From positions 1 to 6,882 of the forward strand of contig JAFMRP010000255.1 in assembly GCA_017354095.1 (NCBI GenBank): 6,882 nucleotides of DNA. The letters run 5' to 3'. Both the position numbers and the translations under genes were made by a program. Positions within the stretch are counted from its first letter, which is position 1. Every line of letters starts with the position of its first letter. This DNA comes from Ktedonobacteraceae bacterium. Its GTDB lineage: Bacteria; Chloroflexota; Ktedonobacteria; Ktedonobacterales; Ktedonobacteraceae. Under the pieces are notes generated by a model. The model searched no databases, was not told the DNA's origin, and saw only the letters and a program-made list of their open reading frames with translations. Shown piece by piece: positions 5,150 through 6,882 of the stretch.

Positions 5150-6882
5150 ATGCAAGTTGAAGTTTTGGGTGAGCGATACCAATTACAGGACCCTATAGGT
5201 CGTGGCGGCATGGCCACGATTTATCGTGGTCGTGACCTGCGCATGGATCGTACAGTTGCGATCAAAGTGCTGCGCGAGGTCTATAGCACCGACCCAAAAT
5301 TCGTTACGCGCTTTCAGCGTGAGGCGAAGGCAGCCTCCTCTTTGCAGCATCCCAACATCGTGCAGGTTTTCGACTATGGTCAGACAGATGGCAATTACTT
5401 CATTGTGATGGAGATGATTGACGGGACTGATCTGCGCCGCTACCTGCGTTCGCGTGGCATTCTTGCTATTGACCGCGCGATGTTGATCGCGCGTGATGTC
5501 GCGCTTGGCCTGGGTGCTGCCCATCGTCGCGGTATCGTCCATCGTGACGTCAAACCGCAAAACGTGCTCGTCGGTCGTGACGGTTCCATCAAACTTACCG
5601 ATTTTGGTATCGCCAGTGTGTATAAAGATATTAATGATGAGCGTCTGACCACGACGGGGATGACACTGGGAACGGTTCAGTATTATGCGCCGGAGCAGGC
5701 TCAGGGTGAGATCGTCAGCCCGGCGGCTGATGTTTATGCACTGGGTATTGTCATGTATGAGATGCTCACGGGTCGTACGCCGTTCGATGGCGATACGCCG
5801 GTAGCTGTGGCCATGCAGCATATCCAGGATCCTCCTACGCCGCCCAGTCATCTCAATCCTGATATTCCGCCTGCCCTGGAAGAGATTATTTTGCGCTGCC
5901 TGGAAAAGGTGCCGGAGATGCGTTTCCGTGATGGGAGCACGCTGGCGCACGCGCTTGAGACGTTAGGCGCGGAGGAACCGGGCGGTAGCAATCCCCCACC
6001 AGGGTATACGCCGCCAATCAGTGGCCCGCACAACAGGATACCGCAGCGTCCAGTTGCTCGTCCGGCTGGTGGTGCAGCGGGAGTGCCTGACCTGGTGACC
6101 GCGAATGGTGGTGCATTCGGCCAGGGTAGTGAGATCAACAATGCTGCGGCGCAAACCGTCAGTTCCCTACCCACAGAGTACAACGCAGCCATGGCGGAGG
6201 CTGACCCTCGCGCGCAGCCGTATCCTATGTCGCCATCGGAGTTCAGCCCGCAGTCTTATGGAGGTGGAACGGCCACCAGGGACCAGCGCGAGTCTCGTTT
6301 TGCCAGTATCGTGACGGTTCTCATTTTAATCGCAACGCTCTTATTATTAGGTTTTAGCATCTATCTGGCAAACGATCTTGGTTTCCTGCCGTTTGGGAGA
6401 AATGGTGGGTTGACGCCTACGGCAACCGTGCAGCAGGTGCAGGTGCCTAATCTGGTTGGATCAACCTACCAGGATGCGAAGAAGAAAGCTGAAGCTCTGG
6501 GTTTCAAACTGCGCGTCACCAATGGTCTGACCGATGGTGTTGTGGCGAGCCAGGATCCTTCGTCTACCAGCATGGCGGCGGCCGGTTCTGAGATTCGTGT
6601 TGAGTTGAAGGCCACCGTGAAGATGCCGGCTAATCTCACCGGCAAAACGGTGGGTGAGGTGAAGCAGATTCTTCATGATGCCGGTATTACAAACGTCATA
6701 GTAGCGGTGGATACGAATGATCCGAGCGATCCTGCTTACGGGCTCAATATAGTGACAAGGGTCGATCCTCCAAGCGGGAGCAATGTCGAAGATGGCCAGC
6801 AAGTGACGCTTTTTGTTACGAACCTGACGAATGGTACGCCGACGCCGACCGCGCCGCCCGCGACCGCTGCCCCGACGCCGAC
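5150..6882 (+). CDS. PknB-type Ser/Thr protein kinase with PASTA domains (3' end cut off)
   Basis: A membrane Ser/Thr kinase of the PknB/PrkC type, open to the window edge (577 codons seen, no stop). Kinase domain about 10-270: Gly-rich loop GRGGMA (17-22), ATP lysine K39 in VAIK, helix-C E58, HRDVKPQN (131-138, catalytic D133), DFG 151-153, APE 180-182, D194 and R258. Activation-loop T167 and T169 align with the autophosphorylated Thr171/Thr173 of mycobacterial PknB. A Pro/Gly/Ser-rich cytoplasmic linker (about 272-382) leads to one membrane helix (385-407), then two PASTA domains (about 430-488 and 489-557) and a Thr/Pro-rich tail. PASTA domains in this family sense peptidoglycan fragments or lipid II outside the cell. 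ATG 5150 is chosen because the kinase fold begins at residue 10 and GGAG lies four bases upstream; in-frame GTG at 5138 (with AGGT seven bases before it) or 5129 is possible. A TAG at 5126 bars earlier starts. Confidence 0.96.
   Translation, partial: MQVEVLGERYQLQDPIGRGGMATIYRGRDLRMDRTVAIKVLREVYSTDPKFVTRFQREAKAASSLQHPNIVQVFDYGQTDGNYFIVMEMIDGTDLRRYLRSRGILAIDRAMLIARDVALGLGAAHRRGIVHRDVKPQNVLVGRDGSIKLTDFGIASVYKDINDERLTTTGMTLGTVQYYAPEQAQGEIVSPAADVYALGIVMYEMLTGRTPFDGDTPVAVAMQHIQDPPTPPSHLNPDIPPALEEIILRCLEKVPEMRFRDGSTLAHALETLGAEEPGGSNPPPGYTPPISGPHNRIPQRPVARPAGGAAGVPDLVTANGGAFGQGSEINNAAAQTVSSLPTEYNAAMAEADPRAQPYPMSPSEFSPQSYGGGTATRDQRESRFASIVTVLILIATLLLLGFSIYLANDLGFLPFGRNGGLTPTATVQQVQVPNLVGSTYQDAKKKAEALGFKLRVTNGLTDGVVASQDPSSTSMAAAGSEIRVELKATVKMPANLTGKTVGEVKQILHDAGITNVIVAVDTNDPSDPAYGLNIVTRVDPPSGSNVEDGQQVTLFVTNLTNGTPTPTAPPATAAPTP
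6836..6882 (+). repeat. Thr/Pro-Ala-rich repeat coding region at the window edge
   Basis: From residue 563 of the kinase the codons are nearly all ACG/ACC, CCG/CCC and GCG/GCC, giving TPTPTAPPATAAPTP. This extracellular tail follows the second PASTA domain and continues past the edge, so its full length, and whether another domain follows, are unknown. Confidence 0.7.

Noticed and set aside
5183..5950. 255-codon open frame on the minus strand across the kinase gene
   Set aside because: It lies antisense to the clearly coding kinase domain, and its translation, rich in Arg/His/Thr/Ile, has no recognisable motif; it mirrors the codon bias of the kinase.

Overview
The window reads as ordinary chromosomal DNA from a free-living bacterium, most plausibly a member of the Chloroflexota and perhaps the Ktedonobacteria. 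This placement is an inference from the style of the genes: a UvrC with a DISN-type catalytic motif and several insertions, a FmdB-type zinc ribbon with a serine-rich tail, and a PASTA kinase ending in Thr/Pro repeats. No sequence search was possible. There are no insertion sequences, phage genes, CRISPR arrays, rRNA or tRNA genes.

Layout. The left part is transcribed leftward: uvrC (741-2741), then a small zinc-ribbon regulator gene of the FmdB family (254-580), then a 75-codon gene of unknown function (22-249) only four bases behind it. The last two form a translationally tight pair with its own sigma70-like promoter (647-675) and a 20-bp near-perfect palindrome just upstream (684-703). uvrC has its own good promoter (2820-2848). 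The right part is transcribed rightward: selB, the selenocysteine-specific elongation factor (2940-4871), from a clear promoter (2871-2898). After a 278-bp gap follows a membrane Ser/Thr protein kinase with extracellular PASTA repeats (5150 to the right edge, 3' end missing). That gap holds a dyad overlapping a probable promoter and a leader of about 130 nt that may be structured.

The genes do not form one pathway. uvrC is nucleotide excision repair, selB is selenoprotein translation, and the kinase is cell-envelope signalling. selB stands without selA, selD or a recognisable selC tRNA in the window, so those must lie elsewhere if the pathway is complete. I found no convincing new biological system. 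The observations most worth following are the palindrome before the fmdB-like pair, the dyad and leader before the kinase, the enlarged cysteine cluster of UvrC, and the unknown 75-residue protein coupled to the zinc ribbon.
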